DNA of 64,000 nucleotides from Schistosoma mansoni (GCF_000237925.1 NC_031495.1:23128163-23192162), one strand, 5' to 3'. Numbered from the stretch's first letter, positions 46,201-60,000 are shown. Notes: generated from the letters alone by a model not told the origin. A program made the numbers and translations.

Positions 46201-49200
46201 AAACTACCCTAGAATTATATAATAACTTCACATAATAACCCAACTTATTAACTTAAAAGCGACATCATCTAAACAGAACGAATGTTAGTCAATAAGGTTC
46301 ACTGTTATCCTAATTTGAAATGATGAGTAAGACAAAGTACGATGTTAAAAACGAAAATAGAATAAATAAGAATAGATGGTAAATATGTATTTAAATGTTT
46401 CCAAAAGCTGAATAATCGTAATGGTGGTAAGATGGTGATTTTTCATTAAGATTACTCAATTATAGTTATTGGTTAAACGTTTCCTAAAGGGTGTTTCTAA
46501 CTTCTTAATATCATACAGTAATAATTTACTTTTTAATCGTTGAAATAAGTAAAGAATAGAAAGTTGAACATGTGTTCAGTAATAAAATATTATAAACTGT
46601 GATCTTAGAAAGTATTATATAACATCCAGGTTAATGAAGACCTGTAAGTAGGCAAGAATATATTCTTCATATATATATATATACTTCATTTAATAAAGGA
46701 ACATCAGATAGTAACATTTATAAAAAGAGCCTGCAAACAATAAACAGAACTGATGGAAGTTTGTAGTCGGTATTATTTAATTATTGTTAAGTAAAGTTTA
46801 TTTCTGTTTTCGTATCCTCTAAGATCGAATATACAACAAAAACGTGAATAGTTTAAAAATCTCTTCTCCATAAACTAAGAACGAAATACAAATACTAAGA
46901 GATCTGCTGTTGGACTAGCGTTTCTAAAGAAATTGGAGCTAGTACGAAGCAGCTATATAGATGAAGTCGTGAAGAAAAGAAGTTTTAGATTTGTTCACTA
47001 CTTTAGTATTCGGCACTAGTATTATTGTAATGGATAACTGTTACTCAACTTATATAACTGCAAAATCTAATCAGTACTTTTTTGGATAAAAGACAAAAGC
47101 TAGGATATTGTGTTTAAGAAAGTAAACTGTAGGGTTGGTGATTCATTTTGTTCAAACAAAACAAGAAAATATTAGTGCTAACAATTATAGTCAAAATAAA
47201 CATGACAATAAAAAAAACAATTAAACACATTTACAGAAAGGAACTAACAGTTTAACAGTAGCAAAATAGTGTTAGTTTATAATAACGATAGTAACAGTAG
47301 TACAGTAAACAGTTCCGTACGTCCTACAAGTTGTACAAAAACCCCCCAGTAACTTGTTAGTTATCCTTTCTAAACTTTCTTAAATTGTTTCACAGCAGGG
47401 GTATACGAGCAGATTTCAATAACTGTACACTTATCTATGTGTCATTATATATAAACAGTGGTTAACTGTTTCCTGTCACAATATTGGGTACTGATAGATA
47501 TTTAGACCCATATAATTGAGTTATGAAATACGACGATATAAGAAATGAAACCAGGTTGATATTTCTACAATAAACAAGCAGCCATAGGAAATTAACTATG
47601 AAGTCTATTTCCCGATACATATAAAAAGGTGTCATTTTAAAAAAGCAATCGAATCGTAACTCAAATCAATGAAATATATTTCCATGAATATTAGGACATT
47701 GATAACTAAAATATCTAATAATCAAAGTGGAATTTGAAAGGGATTCAGGCATTCTTTGCTTTAAGTTTCTACGTAAACAAAGAAGTTGAGTAATTACTTA
47801 TAAAAACTGAAAACTTGAATTTATCCATGGAGAAAAATGTTTTTCCCTATTTCTGATAAACCTAAGTTGTGATTGGTTGTCTTCAGAAGTTCTGTTAACT
47901 TCATGTACCTGTAGATTCCCATTAGTTATTTTGTCGGACTGGTCTTTGACCATATGGTTTACTGAGCTTTGCTTCATTACTCCCGTATCAACATAACCGC
48001 TGAGGGCAGACTGATTTGAGTATCAAGTTTTCATAAATTACCCGGCTATCCTAATGTTCCCACAACCTAAGACTTTAACAATTTATCGTATGAATTTCCG
48101 TCTGAAGTTGTTTATATGAACTGTTTATATCAACTGTTAACAGATGCTTATGATTACGTAGATGAAAGAAATGTCCACTATTACTAGACTAGTGATCGTC
48201 ACAGTTAGATTAAGCTATCTTCTAAATAATGTTGGATATATTTCATCTTATTATTATTTTTTAGATGAGTGTATCAATTACTCTTGATAAAAATATTTTA
48301 AAAGCTTTCTTATATTTGAAAAATCGAATTAATCTTTACATAATGAATTCTGTTTTACCCGAACGTCTTTTCTCTCAAGTCTTCGACAAAATATGTTGTT
48401 CATCCCTTCAAATTAATTTTAGTAGCATGACATTATGTCTTTCGAATTTCTTCAGGATACAAAATCTTGAAAATTTAATATTTAATAATATCAGTTTCTA
48501 GTTATTAGCAAGTTATGGAATTGATTTAATGACGATCTAATAATTTAAACTTATGAAATGGAAAAAATATAGACGAAATAATTAAGTTTTTCTGATTTCC
48601 TGTAAATATTTAGACCATAACATTGGGCTGAGAACCATAATCTGTTTAACGGCAAAATAATTTATCTTATTTATAAAACACTACCGACAATTAAATGTCA
48701 ATACTAAGTTCCAAGTAGATACAATACAGTGGTGAGAAGTGAAGTTCAACGAAGACTTGAATCCTGATTACATTTTATTAACTAGATCTCAGGTAATCAG
48801 GTCAAAGTTATCTTGGCTGAACTATTAAATTCAACTACAAATCTTTCAATTATTTAAATCAAGTTAGTTTCTCTTACAGTTTAAAAGTAGATTAAAAGAA
48901 TAAGATTAGAAACAACTTATGGTACTGACGGAAGTTACACTTTCTTGCTACAAAATAATTGAAACAGTTATGGCAAAAATAGAATGATGGGACTGTCAGC
49001 GATGAACTGACTTCTTCTGCTGAATTTTTGGGTAGAAATTTACAATTAGTATACCTTATCTAGTCTATTCTCATTACTCATTGTGTTTTGATTTTGTAGG
49101 GACAGCAATAATCTCTGTTTTTTATGTTAACAGTGTTAGATGTTTAACTATTTTTTATATATGTTCCTGTGAAATCGACTAGTTCACATTAAAAATGAAC

Positions 49201-50857
49201 ATTAAGTACAAGGCGGTTCAAAAGTTACGAAAAGAAATAAGAGTTCACTCATCCAAGTTTGTAACAAAACTATATTCAGAAATTTTACGTTTTGAGCTTA
49301 TTCTTAACTTACTACAGGATAAATATTTTGAAATTTTAGGAAGATATTGTAACCTTAGATATTAACCAAGTAGGACGTGAAATCGAATACATTTTGATAA
49401 GAACGTGTGATGATGCAACTACAATAAATACCGTTTGACAGCAAGAAAATATGATTCTTTAAATTTCAGATCAGTTTATATATTAATCATATAGTTTCCA
49501 TAATTAGGGGTAATTTTTAGACCAATTATCAATAGGGTAATAAGTTGAGTAATTATGATAAGTTCTTGATTTCAACGAAACACTTATTGTGTCCCAACTA
49601 GCCTTAATTGACTCTTATCTATCTTCGAAATGAACTTATTCTGTTCATAGTTTATTGAAATAAATTAATTCAAGTACTATGGATCAACATATATTTCCTT
49701 GTCTATACTTTCGGTCATTTAGTGTAACCATTTCAAAAGAGTTATTACTAAATTCAAATAAATTAGAGAACTATTACTAATGCATTTACAATAATATAAT
49801 TGTATTAAGTATAAACTGAAACTAAAAACACAAATGAATATCAAATCATGTCAGGAATAGGAAATATCACAAATAATACTGAATTTTGAATTATGTAATT
49901 TAACTCGAAACAGTCAACTTTTGGATTAAATATAGACTACTTAAATCTGATCCATTGATCGAAAAGTATCGTGCTCAACATGAGATGTGAATTCAATAAG
50001 TTCAGCATTTCGACATGGATGTTTTGAGTATGTACTGTTAAACAGTGACAAACTAAGATGAAACAGTTATTCAGTGTTCTGCTTTTCAATATATTTCTAG
50101 TTGAATTGAGTGTGTAGTTAAAAGCTGTCTACAAATAATTATTATGAGAGTACGAACAATTAACGAATACTTTAAAATCAGAACAATAATATGAAATTTA
50201 CTGAAGCTCAACAATTAGTACGGGATCTTACTTCCGATTATTTGAGGTGAAAATGTGTTCACTTTTAAACGAATTTTAAATTAAAGGCAAATGGAAAACT
50301 AAACAGGCAAAACCAGCAAGAAACCTGTGTCTAAGAGTGTGTAGGATTTTCCTCCATTTTGGTTTCTATGAATGTGATAAATAAATTTACGTATATATAA
50401 AGTAGATTATTCATTAGATCCAAAATGACCCAAAGCTGATACACGTATTCAATCTGTTAACTAATGATCGAATTGTCAGTAATAATCGCGACATTCCATA
50501 CCAAATGTAACAAATGACATCATAGACAAAATACTAATTAGTTAATTAAGATAAGTGAAAATATGGTTAGTTTTTAGAATAAACTAATATAAATGAGTCT
50601 TTGTATCAGTTTGATGATAAATAAAAATGTCATTTTTAACTAAATAAAATCACAGACTTCGTGAAATTCCCCTATCAAATATATCACTGATCTTAATTCG
50701 CTTCATCTTAGCTTTACGTTATGTACTTTTATTTATTGGGGCAATAAACAAAGGTTAACCAGCTTTTAAAAAGGTTTATTTCAAAGACAAAAAAACATAT
50801 ATTACATTCGATTGAATTACTTCTCCAGTTAAGGCGCCTCACTTTCTAATAAATTAC
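43276..50857. other. Long intergenic stretch, no firm gene
   Basis: About 7.6 kb of AT-rich sequence without recognised repeats. The only frame of note is 48265-48501 (78 codons), which begins just after an acceptor-like TTATTATTATTTTTTAG; it has no recognisable product. Confidence 0.4.
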
Positions 50858-50890
50858 TGATGATGATTGATGATGATGATGATGATGATG
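50858..50890. repeat. (GAT)n microsatellite
   Basis: Interrupted trinucleotide repeat. Confidence 0.9.
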
Positions 50891-51214
50891 AAAGGATATG
50901 AATTGAGACTAACATATTCCTAAATAAATCTAAAACATACAAAAGAACTAATTAATAATTCTACGTACATTTAAAGTCAAGAGTTCTATGTACGAAATAT
51001 TCAGTAAAGCAGTAAAATGTAAATCAAATTCATTTTTTGTATGATACAGGAAATGAGTTAAATTACTAGAAAACAAATTCAAAAGATTCAATAACAATAA
51101 TGAATTAGAGTGTAAACTAATTCAATAAATTCGTATAATTGTAGATTTCAAATACAAGTGAAAATATTTTTTCCATTGAATAAACATAAGTAATTTGTAA
51201 AGTTTACTGGTTTC

Positions 51215-51216
51215 TA

Positions 51217-51261
<45 letters not shown>
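51215..51261. repeat. (TA)n microsatellite beside a gap
   Basis: TA units with one CA interruption, 16 bases before the N run. Confidence 0.95.
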
Positions 51262-51264
<3 letters not shown>

Positions 51265-51277
51265 GGTAGGTATAGAT

Positions 51278-51477
51278 NNNNNNNNNNNNNNNNNNNNNNN
51301 NNNNNNNNNNNNNNNNNNNNNNNNNNNNNNNNNNNNNNNNNNNNNNNNNNNNNNNNNNNNNNNNNNNNNNNNNNNNNNNNNNNNNNNNNNNNNNNNNNNN
51401 NNNNNNNNNNNNNNNNNNNNNNNNNNNNNNNNNNNNNNNNNNNNNNNNNNNNNNNNNNNNNNNNNNNNNNNNNNNNN
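51278..51477. other. Assembly gap (200 N)
   Basis: N run between a TA tract and a family B fragment. Confidence 0.99.
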
Positions 51478-51610
51478 TCGTCCTAATACGGGACTCTTCA
51501 GCGGTGATCCACCTCAGTTAGACTCGTGAATTCTGATTATAATCATATGTTCTTTGGTGACTAACTTCGAGATGGATTTTCTGGATTTCTAATGAGAAGC
51601 CCTGACCAGT
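51478..51610. mobile_element. Family B SINE fragments in inverted arrangement
   Basis: 51478-51515 is the minus-strand hammerhead region (TCGTCCTAATACGGGACTC). 51540-51605 is the plus-strand body (AATCATATGTTC then TAATGAGAAGCCCTGACCAG), matching 18130-18205. The inverted order repeats what is seen at 8084, 37471 and 43091. Confidence 0.65.
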
Positions 51611-53254
51611 AGAGTCTAATCCGTGTCGGGTGGTTTTCTCCAAGAGATTATCGCCAGCACAGGAACGTTATAGTACTTTTGGACGCGAACTCTTAGCTAT
51701 GTATTTAGCAGTAAAACATTTCAACTTTTTGCTACAGGGTCGTGATTTCATCATTATGACAGACCACAAACCGCTTTGCCATTCTTTTAGCACATTGTAT
51801 GACAAACATTCCCCACGAGAAGCACGACAACTTGATTATATCTCCCAATTTACCACAGACATTAGGTTTATCAAAGGTCACACGAACATTGTTGCAGATG
51901 CACTATCTAGGAGGGATATCAATACGATGGTACTCAATCAGGACATCAGCCTTGAAACCTTGGCTAAGTTACAAGCAGACGATGCAGAATTAAAAGCCTG
52001 CAAAGAAAAGTCTAGCTTAGATCTCAAACCAGTACCAATTCCTCTTTCGGATGCCTTTATCATGTGCGACGCTTCAACAAGCAACAATCGTCCGTTTGTC
52101 CCACACGCTTGCAGACGAAAAATATTTCAGCACTTGCACGGTCTTTCACATCCAGGCATCAGAGCAACAACAAAGCTCATTACCGAACGTTTTGTGTGGC
52201 CTAAAATCAACTCGGATGTTAAACGTTGGACACGTAACTGTCTCCAGTGCCAACGCAGTAAGACGCAAAAACACACCTACAGTCCAATTGGGAAGTTCCC
52301 TATCCCTGACAAACGCTTCCAGCACGTGCATTTAGATTTAGTTGGGCCTCTGCCACCATCAAACTCTTTCACACATATCCTCACCGCAATAGATAGGTTC
52401 ACAAGGTGGGCCATAGCATGCCCCATTAAAGACACATCAGCAGAAACAGTCGCTTCAGTCTTCCTCGATTGCTGGTAACTAACTATGGAGTACCATCAAT
52501 AATCACAGCAGATCGTGGTCCCCAATTTCAATCTGTCCTTTTCCAGGAGTTCATTAAACTTCTAGGGGTCAACCATACTAAAACCACAGCTTACCACCCA
52601 GCAGCTAATGGCATGGTTGAAAGATTCCATCGCCAATTGAAAAGCTCACTGATGGCGCAAGCTGACTCATCAAAGTGGAGCGATGCCTTACCGCTTGTAC
52701 TCCTCGGTATTCGTTCAACCATAAAGGAAGACATTGGATGTACAGCCGCCGAGTTAGTCTATGGTACAACTCTAACGTTACCCGGCCAACTAGTCAACTA
52801 TGAACCTACAACGCACGGGGATTCTATTCACTTCGCAAGTCGCCTATTACAAATGATGCAGAACATTAGAGCAATACCACCTCGAGAATACAACAACCCA
52901 GCCCATCTCGATAAACATTTAGAAACGTGCAAATTTGTTTTTGTACGAGTAGACGCGGTGAAAAAGCCACTGACACCACCATATGAAGGTCCGTATAAAG
53001 TAATAAAACGCACTCACAAATATTTCATTATCAACAAAAACGGGAACAATGAAACAATTTCCATAGACCGAATAAAACCAGCTTTCTACGAAGCCCCTCT
53101 AGCCACAGACGACAATACTGCGAACAAACAATCACTCCCATCTATTGCTAAGAAACAAGAGGAAGAGGAAAAACTTAGCACTACACCCTCTTGCTTAACA
53201 CGATCTGGGAGACTTATAAGAAAACCAGAGCGTTATGTACATTTTGCCATTTAA
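51606..53254 (+). mobile_element. Ty3/gypsy LTR retrotransposon fossil (pol: RNase H and integrase)
   Basis: A 5'-truncated fossil, joined at its left end to family B SINE sequence. It resembles the CsRn1/Boudicca-type elements of flukes. Recognisable parts in order are the end of RNase H (TDHKPLCHSF), the His-Cys zinc region of integrase (HGLSHPG ... NCLQCQRSK), the catalytic integrase core ([27 protein letters not shown]) and its C-terminal part. Protease and most of RT are absent. It is broken, with about one break in the surviving part besides the truncation, so it is not among the oldest fossils here. Family and parts are read from the sequence; the clade is inferred. Confidence 0.9.
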
Positions 53255-54100
53255 AAAAAAACTAAAACAATCAAAGCAAACAATTATCGAGGACCTACAC
53301 TATCAATCTCATCTAAAAAAATTTTTTTCCTTTCTACAGTGTACATAATCACATTTGTCCACAATTATTCGTTTTGTCACATTTTTTTTTCAAAAAAAAA
53401 ATTTGTTACAATAATAAACGAGTAAACTTTATTCAATTATTTATTCGTTGTACACAAAAATAAACAGTTCAATTTTTTTTTGTGCGCGCGTGGGTGATTA
53501 ACAGTTTTACACATTATTATCATTGTTAGCAAACTAAGATTTTAAATGACGGTATTCTCATTACTTTTGTTTGTCATGCTATGCCACATCACCGCTATTT
53601 TCACGCAATAACACACTGTATATTATTAACATACATGTCATACGCATCTCCACATTATTAATTGGTTATTATTGTAAATATTATTTCTTTTTGTATAAAA
53701 TTTTTTATTATTGTTATTGTAACCAGTGTTACCTCCGGACACTCTGTGGGGAGCTATGTGGAGATATGACCGACAAGCTTATTTTGTAAATAGTTTTTAA
53801 TATTATTTGTATTTGTTTTGTCAATTTTTCACTGTATGTACATTCATCATTAAATGACTGTACATGTTGTTTTAGTCAATGACCTTGAAGACACTTTCCG
53901 TTGTGATTCCAACATAGCGTGACATCTTTCTGGCTACTAAATACATTAATACTCACACATCCCTCGTTCTGTTTTCATTCGAAATTGAGTTAACTTAGTT
54001 CTAAAACAGATATTATTTACATTCATAGACTGAGAAAGCGAATACATCATATCTTACTTTGGATTACAATACTGGGGAGATCATCGATACGTTAGGAATT
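53255..54100 (+). mobile_element. Probable 3' non-coding/LTR region of the gypsy fossil
   Basis: Non-coding, AT-rich sequence following pol. A less AT-rich block near 53727-53780 (ACCTCCGGACACTCTGTGGG) is a plausible LTR boundary. No second LTR copy is in the window, so the limits are not fixed. Confidence 0.4.
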
Positions 54101-54289
54101 ACTAAGCATCTATAATTGTGGATTTATTGTACCAGATCAAAGTCGAACACGCATCATTTCGGGTGAACTTAAGTAAAGTCCCATTATTTATTGTAATTGT
54201 AACATTTAACTTATATATATTAATATTACTATTGGTTGTTATTAACTTTGTTGATATCTTTTGCTTTTATATATTGTCTGGTCCGCCAC

Positions 54290-55700
54290 AAGCCTATCAC
54301 TGGACAGTTGGATATGCATTCGAATTCTAAAGCTTTTGAAGACTACATGGAAAGGTTTGAAATCTGAAGTAGGACCACGAAAGATGTTAAGGATAATAAA
54401 GCTGTGACTCATTTCTTACTTTCATCAGAAAGGATGCCTAGAGCTTACTGAAAAATTTGGCATTTCCAGATAAGCTTATTTCACCTCCCTATGCGACTGT
54501 CGAAGAACTACTATTAAACCACGTATAGTGTGAAAGAGTGAAATTTCATAAGGCGATTGGTCAGGACTAGCAGAAGATTGTGAGATTTATCCTCGAATTT
54601 CAGAAACAAGCTGCCAAATGTAATGTTGGTGATCAACTGCATGTGCAGTTGCGTGACCTATTAATCTCAGGAATTATCGTATCAACTTTGGAGAGAAAAC
54701 TTATACAAATGCCGAATCATTCCTTACAAGATGCTCGAACTGCATATATTAATCATAATGTAGTGCATGAAATCGACTTTCAGGACATTAAGAATTCTAC
54801 TACGTTACTTGGTTATCCTAATTCCATTCTGAACCAAGGTCATACAAGTTGGAGTTTGATTGAAGATAACCCTCGTTCTCATGAAAACATGGATAGCAAT
54901 TCATCAAGGAGTTGCAAAGCAAGTTACAGAGGTGAGAGAGAGTTTGATAAATTTTCACCCTGTGGCGAAATTAATGTGTCCTTCGTCATGCTAAGTGCCT
55001 TAAGTGTGGTAAAACGGGACACATCCAGTAAGTTTGCAAATCCGCTGTTTATTTTGCCTCAAGTAACGCTAGACTTCGTAATTCGGATCCCATTGATTTA
55101 GGCAATTCGAATATTTATATACCACTCTCATTTACGACTTCTAGCGATTCACTTCATATTAAAAACCAATTATATTTTTCCATTGATGCTTTTCACTATT
55201 TTGTTGTTGACACTGGCAGTATCAAGTCCATCATTTCAATCGGGAAGTTCAAGCCATTAAATCCCGATGCTATAATTAAGCCTATCAAAGTTTATAATTC
55301 GAATATTACAAGCTATAAACGTCCTATTCTTTGGTTTTGCAATTCGCCGATTAGCAACGACAAATCTGCAATTTTTAAGTGTGAATTACTTATCACTGAT
55401 TGTGAACCTTCTGTCCTGGATCTAGAAAACCTAAGAATTCCTCAGGAATTGCTTTCCTCACTGACCACAGAAGATGGTGCTAACGAAATGCTTGATAACT
55501 TGTTGACTACGGAATAGAAATGCAAGGAATGAGGCAAGACTCAGAAGCCTCTTCATTTTAATACGCAAGCAAGAAATTTTAGGGCCCTCAAAACAAACGT
55601 CAATTTTATTACTGCTGCAAGATACAGAGACCTTGAGAGGAGAGGAGATAAAGTCTTTCAGTGAAGAATTGCCAGACCATACGTAGAAGAAACAATGACA
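54290..55700 (+). mobile_element. Second Ty3/gypsy-like fossil (gag and protease region)
   Basis: Remnants of a gag with a capsid-like region, a Cys-rich knuckle region, and an aspartic protease with the DTGS active-site motif. A short trace of the start of RT follows. Same orientation as the preceding fossil but the opposite part of an element; the two may be separate insertions. It is clearly more decayed, with several breaks. Assignment to Ty3/gypsy is by layout and is inferred. Confidence 0.65.
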
Positions 55701-55711
55701 AAATTGCATAA

Positions 55712-55972
55712 ACAAAAAATTTTCCCACAAATTATGAAAGTTTACTGTCTGCCGATGCTAAATACTACCAAGGAACTGATTTCCCACAATCTACGAAAGG
55801 TCTATTAAAAAAGCTTGATAAATCTATGGTTCATATGAAAACTAGTCACAATAACTGGATACGCTGCAAGGACCGTGGTGGATTCGTTCCAACCTCCGTC
55901 ATTAGTCCTTATACTAATAAGTACAGCCTAGATTATGAAGAGTCTACACCCAGTATGCAGCCAAACACATGA
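55712..55972 (+). other. Open stretch of 86 codons, unassigned
   Basis: Codon-rich open stretch between the second gypsy fossil and ZFPL1. The peptide contains SHNNWIRCKDRGGFVPTSVI, faintly like the W...GFVP.N.I end of an SH3 domain. No good start codon or splice acceptor decides whether it is a host exon. It could equally be part of the adjacent repeat. Confidence 0.3.
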
Positions 55973-56906
55973 CAAACCTAGGGAGACGTACAACAGATCA
56001 CAGGAATCTGTATTCCTATTCAAGTTATGACGGTTATGGAATTTGCACTAACTGATGACGCCTTTGTAATTGATGGCTTTCTGGTTATCAATCCCAAATA
56101 TAATATATTTGTACTCATCTAGTTCTACCTGCTCAGTTTGTACTATATCGGGAATTCTTACTTAGTACATTAATTCGAAACTTCAAACCGTCATAATAAT
56201 TCAGACCAAGTAATAACTGTGAGGCGTAGCTTCCAATTGAGCTAGAGTTCCACATCTCTTTCGTTCAACTTCAGTAGTTCCACAATCTCCGACACAGACC
56301 ATCTACGATGGCGATCTACACTTTTATTATCTTCCTAACCACAACCTATGTGCCAACTGATAAAATAATCGTGGTAGGGACTCTATGATCGATTAATTTC
56401 CCTGCTTTTTATTGGTCTCAGACACATAAGTGATTCGGCAGAAGGATTGTGAATTCGAACTTTGCCTTTTGATTGCAAGCAACTCACTAAAGCACCAGAC
56501 AAACAATGCTCCACCACAAATCAAGAGACCAAAGATAAAGACGTTCGAGACAGAACTCGAAAGAAATGGCTTTAAATGGTAAGTCTTGTTATATTAAAAA
56601 TGAAAAAGTGGGCTCATGTGGCTTGGTACCAGTAACACATGAGGTACTGGGTAAAATGTTATAAAATGATATTGCGAAATACCATCGAACAAAAATAATG
56701 AATTAGAAATTTTGACCTCGGTGTGTACTTTTTCCGTCTTAAGGAGCGCTTTCGTCATCCGGTTGATGTTTGCTTTATTACGTGTAACGTTTTCTTAAGG
56801 TGATTGTTTTAACTACTCAATTTTCAAGGATAACATGTGACAACAACTTAAAGTTACTGAACTGTTGGCATTTTCGTAATGTTCGTGTCGTAGACTTCAA
56901 TTACTA
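55973..56906. other. Region upstream of ZFPL1 (promoter/5' UTR expected)
   Basis: No repeat or coding region recognised. It must contain the transcription start or a trans-splice acceptor of ZFPL1, but none can be singled out. Confidence 0.4.
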
Positions 56907-57008
56907 ATGGGTTTATGTAAGTGTGAAAGGAGACGGGTGACTAACCTGTTTTGTTTCGAGCACCGGGTTAATGTGTGCGAATTTTGTCTGGTGGCAAATC
57001 ATCACAAG
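56907..57008 (+). CDS. ZFPL1: ZFPL1 exon 1
   Basis: 34 codons ending CATCACAAG before donor GTATGC; B-box-like zinc ligands. The ATG is chosen because MGLCKC is the conserved family start. Confidence 0.93.
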
Positions 57009-60000
57009 GTATGCATATGCTTGATAACTGTCACTACAGTAGTGCATTGTTAAATCCTATCTTCGATGGATAAAAGACAGTGATTTTAACCCATCATGTA
57101 GCATTTGTCACGAGCCTTTCGAAGCGGATCCTTCCAAAGAATGTGTCCGTTTGGTGTGCCTTGGTTTGTGAAACGTATAACGTGTATTTGAGTAAACAAC
57201 ATTTTTTTAGATGTTTTCCACTGGAATTGCCTCAATAATTACGTGATAAGCTTACCACCAACGACAACCCCGGCAGGTTTTCTCTGCCCGTTGTGTGGTC
57301 AACCAATCATTCCTCAGGCTAATCATGGCGGCCCTGTTGCCGAAGCGCTCAGATCGTGTTTAAGCGAAGTTGGTTGGGCCAAAGAAAGTTTGAATGAAAT
57401 AAGACCTTTTTTCCATTTGGAAAGTCATCCAAAGTCCACCTCAACACCTAACATGAACATCCGTGTTTCAAGTGAGCTGATTCATATCACGTTGGTTCAG
57501 TTAATAGCAAGTTTGATATCTTCAACTGTTACCCGACAGTGTGTTTTATGTGACTGCTGTTCAGTGAAGTCTGTTTTATGTGGTTTTTTATGATGATTTT
57601 CAATTTAATCAAATTCTTATTTACTGCTTTCGGTGAGATGATATCTAGTCTCATATCTATGTAGTTTGTTTACCATAGTAGATGTACTCTATTTCCTTAT
57701 TTTAGTCTAAGATGATTAGCCCGTTAAATCCCGAGATGTTTGACTCTCTAATAATTGAAGAAAAGGCAGTTACATCGAAATAAGCCGTTCAATACACATC
57801 TATTTGGCTTATGGTTGGTTCCAATGTAGTTTGTTTGGATCTAGGCTTCATTCTCGGTAAGAAAATGCCAGTTGGTACATTTATGATGGCTATGCCGGGA
57901 TTTCACCTGCTCAAAACCAAAGTGCAGTTCTTAAACGTCCACCGAATATGATCACTGATATCTAGCCTCCGGAAAACAAGTTTTCGTTGCAGAGCTAAGT
58001 GACTTCTCTACCTACTTGCCCCAAATGCCCTGGTACGGTCGAGAGTGGGGAGGGCCCGTCCTCTCTCTCGAAATGCTCTTACGCGGCCACGCGTATACAA
58101 CCACCGTCAGGGAAGTCCTACTCACTGCCTTCTCGTGACGGGGATGTTGTTTACGAAATTGAGAGGACGAAAATCGAATGTCCGGCGCTTTAACCGGGCC
58201 AGTAGACATGGCGAGTCCACCTAGGGGAGTTGGGAAACCCTGATTCCAAACCAATGGTGCACATGGGCTCCAGTATCCTTAAGGAACAAATGGCGTATGA
58301 ACTATTTGTCACCGCTTACCATGGGACTTCATCTCCTTACGATGCTCCACTGCCTTGTGGGTCAGACCTTTAGGTCAAAGGCTTGGGGTGTGACCCCCTA
58401 AGAAAACTACGTGCTTCGGTCTGGGCACCTGGGCAGTATCATAGCCCACACACAATTAAAATGAAATGACAGTTTTTTGTTTGGTGCATATATATTTGGT
58501 GCCTCCTTGTACCAATATTTATGTGTTAAAATAAAATAAGAAATCTTGTGCATTTCGCACCACGATATGTGTCGATCATGTCCAGTCGTTGCAAATTTCA
58601 TTATTTCATGTATTCTGCTTACACCCTGCTAAAAATCTAGCAATGCCCACAAAAAAATGCCATTCCCTCTAGCTGTTTATTTGGTCAAAAGTTTTAGACT
58701 AACATTACATAAACAAAGTTGATTGTGCCATTTCGGCTATAGATCTCAATCCAAACCTCGGATCACAGAGTTTAAATGAAAGTAATTTTGAATCTGACAG
58801 ATGAAACATTGGATTTGTAGTACTTTTCAGAAATCTCATGAGAATGGCAGCACACCTCAACGTTAGGACCTTTAATAAAATCTCTCTGTAACCCAGTCCC
58901 TTAAAGCTCTAATGTTTAAAAGAACTTATCCAAGTGGTAAACGTAGTTTCACATGAGCTACGCTAGTTACCATGTTTGTCAACAGCGTTTAAAAAGCTAC
59001 TATTTAAATAAGATCGGGATTCTAATTAAGTCAAACTTTTGAGTGGTGAGATTAAAGTTAAATTGATTTCGAGTCAAACTACACGAAAGTAAATCGGCAG
59101 ATATTTATAAAGTAATGAAGTGCGAGTATAATAATGTACTTAATTTTTGTAACCATGGTTTTACAGGGAAGTTTAACCCTATCCATTTCGGACCACCACT
59201 TGTTTGTGTAATGTTACTTAGGGGATGTGACAGAAGCATGTGACTTTCCTAAGTGACCCTCTGCTTTTGAGTCTAAAATTTAAGCATTTACTTTATAAGA
59301 TGATTCAAACAACGCTGAAAAATGCATTCATATGATGCTCTGTGATCATATTAGGTTCTCTAGCATATGTTTCTTCAGGATCTTAAATCACATGTACATA
59401 ACTAGTTCAGAATCATAGTTTTCAATTTTCCCTAGATGAACCCTCTTTCATACTCGGTTTTGTTTCGAATGCGAAACTAGCCTTATTAGAGTTGTTATTT
59501 AATTTGTATTACCGATGATTAACTGTTCAAACGATCAGCTAGTAGATATTCAATATAGTTTACACCATTGAAAAGTGTTTGCAGATAAGAAATGTTTTGG
59601 TAAAACATTTTGATATATTATGGGAATGATTCACTGTTTGGATAAAGAGTTTTATAGGAAAGTGTCTAGAAATAAGAGGAAGATGATTATAAGGGTTGTG
59701 TAAAAGAACAGCAACTTGTGAATTGTTATAGAAAAAGCAGTCTTGTTGTTAACGTATTAAACCCTCAACCGAGTTGTAGCAAAGTCGAATCTCTATCTTC
59801 CATGGTACCAAGTACATGGACTTATATTTAGTTAGTTGTTGCTATTGAATCCATGACTTATCTATATAGCTCTAATGATTTGCCGTATGTCATCTAACTA
59901 AGTTTTGCTACCTGTTTTCTGTACTGAATTAAAATAACAACAATCCAGTTAACAAAAATAATCTTTCCTTAGATGGTTGTGAAATATTGCTTACTCGTAT

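Noticed and set aside
57472-57593. Extension of ZFPL1 exon 3 to the end of its open frame
   Set aside because: A strong donor (CAA|GTGAGC) precedes it, and the following exon, in phase, leads on to the family's C-terminal part.
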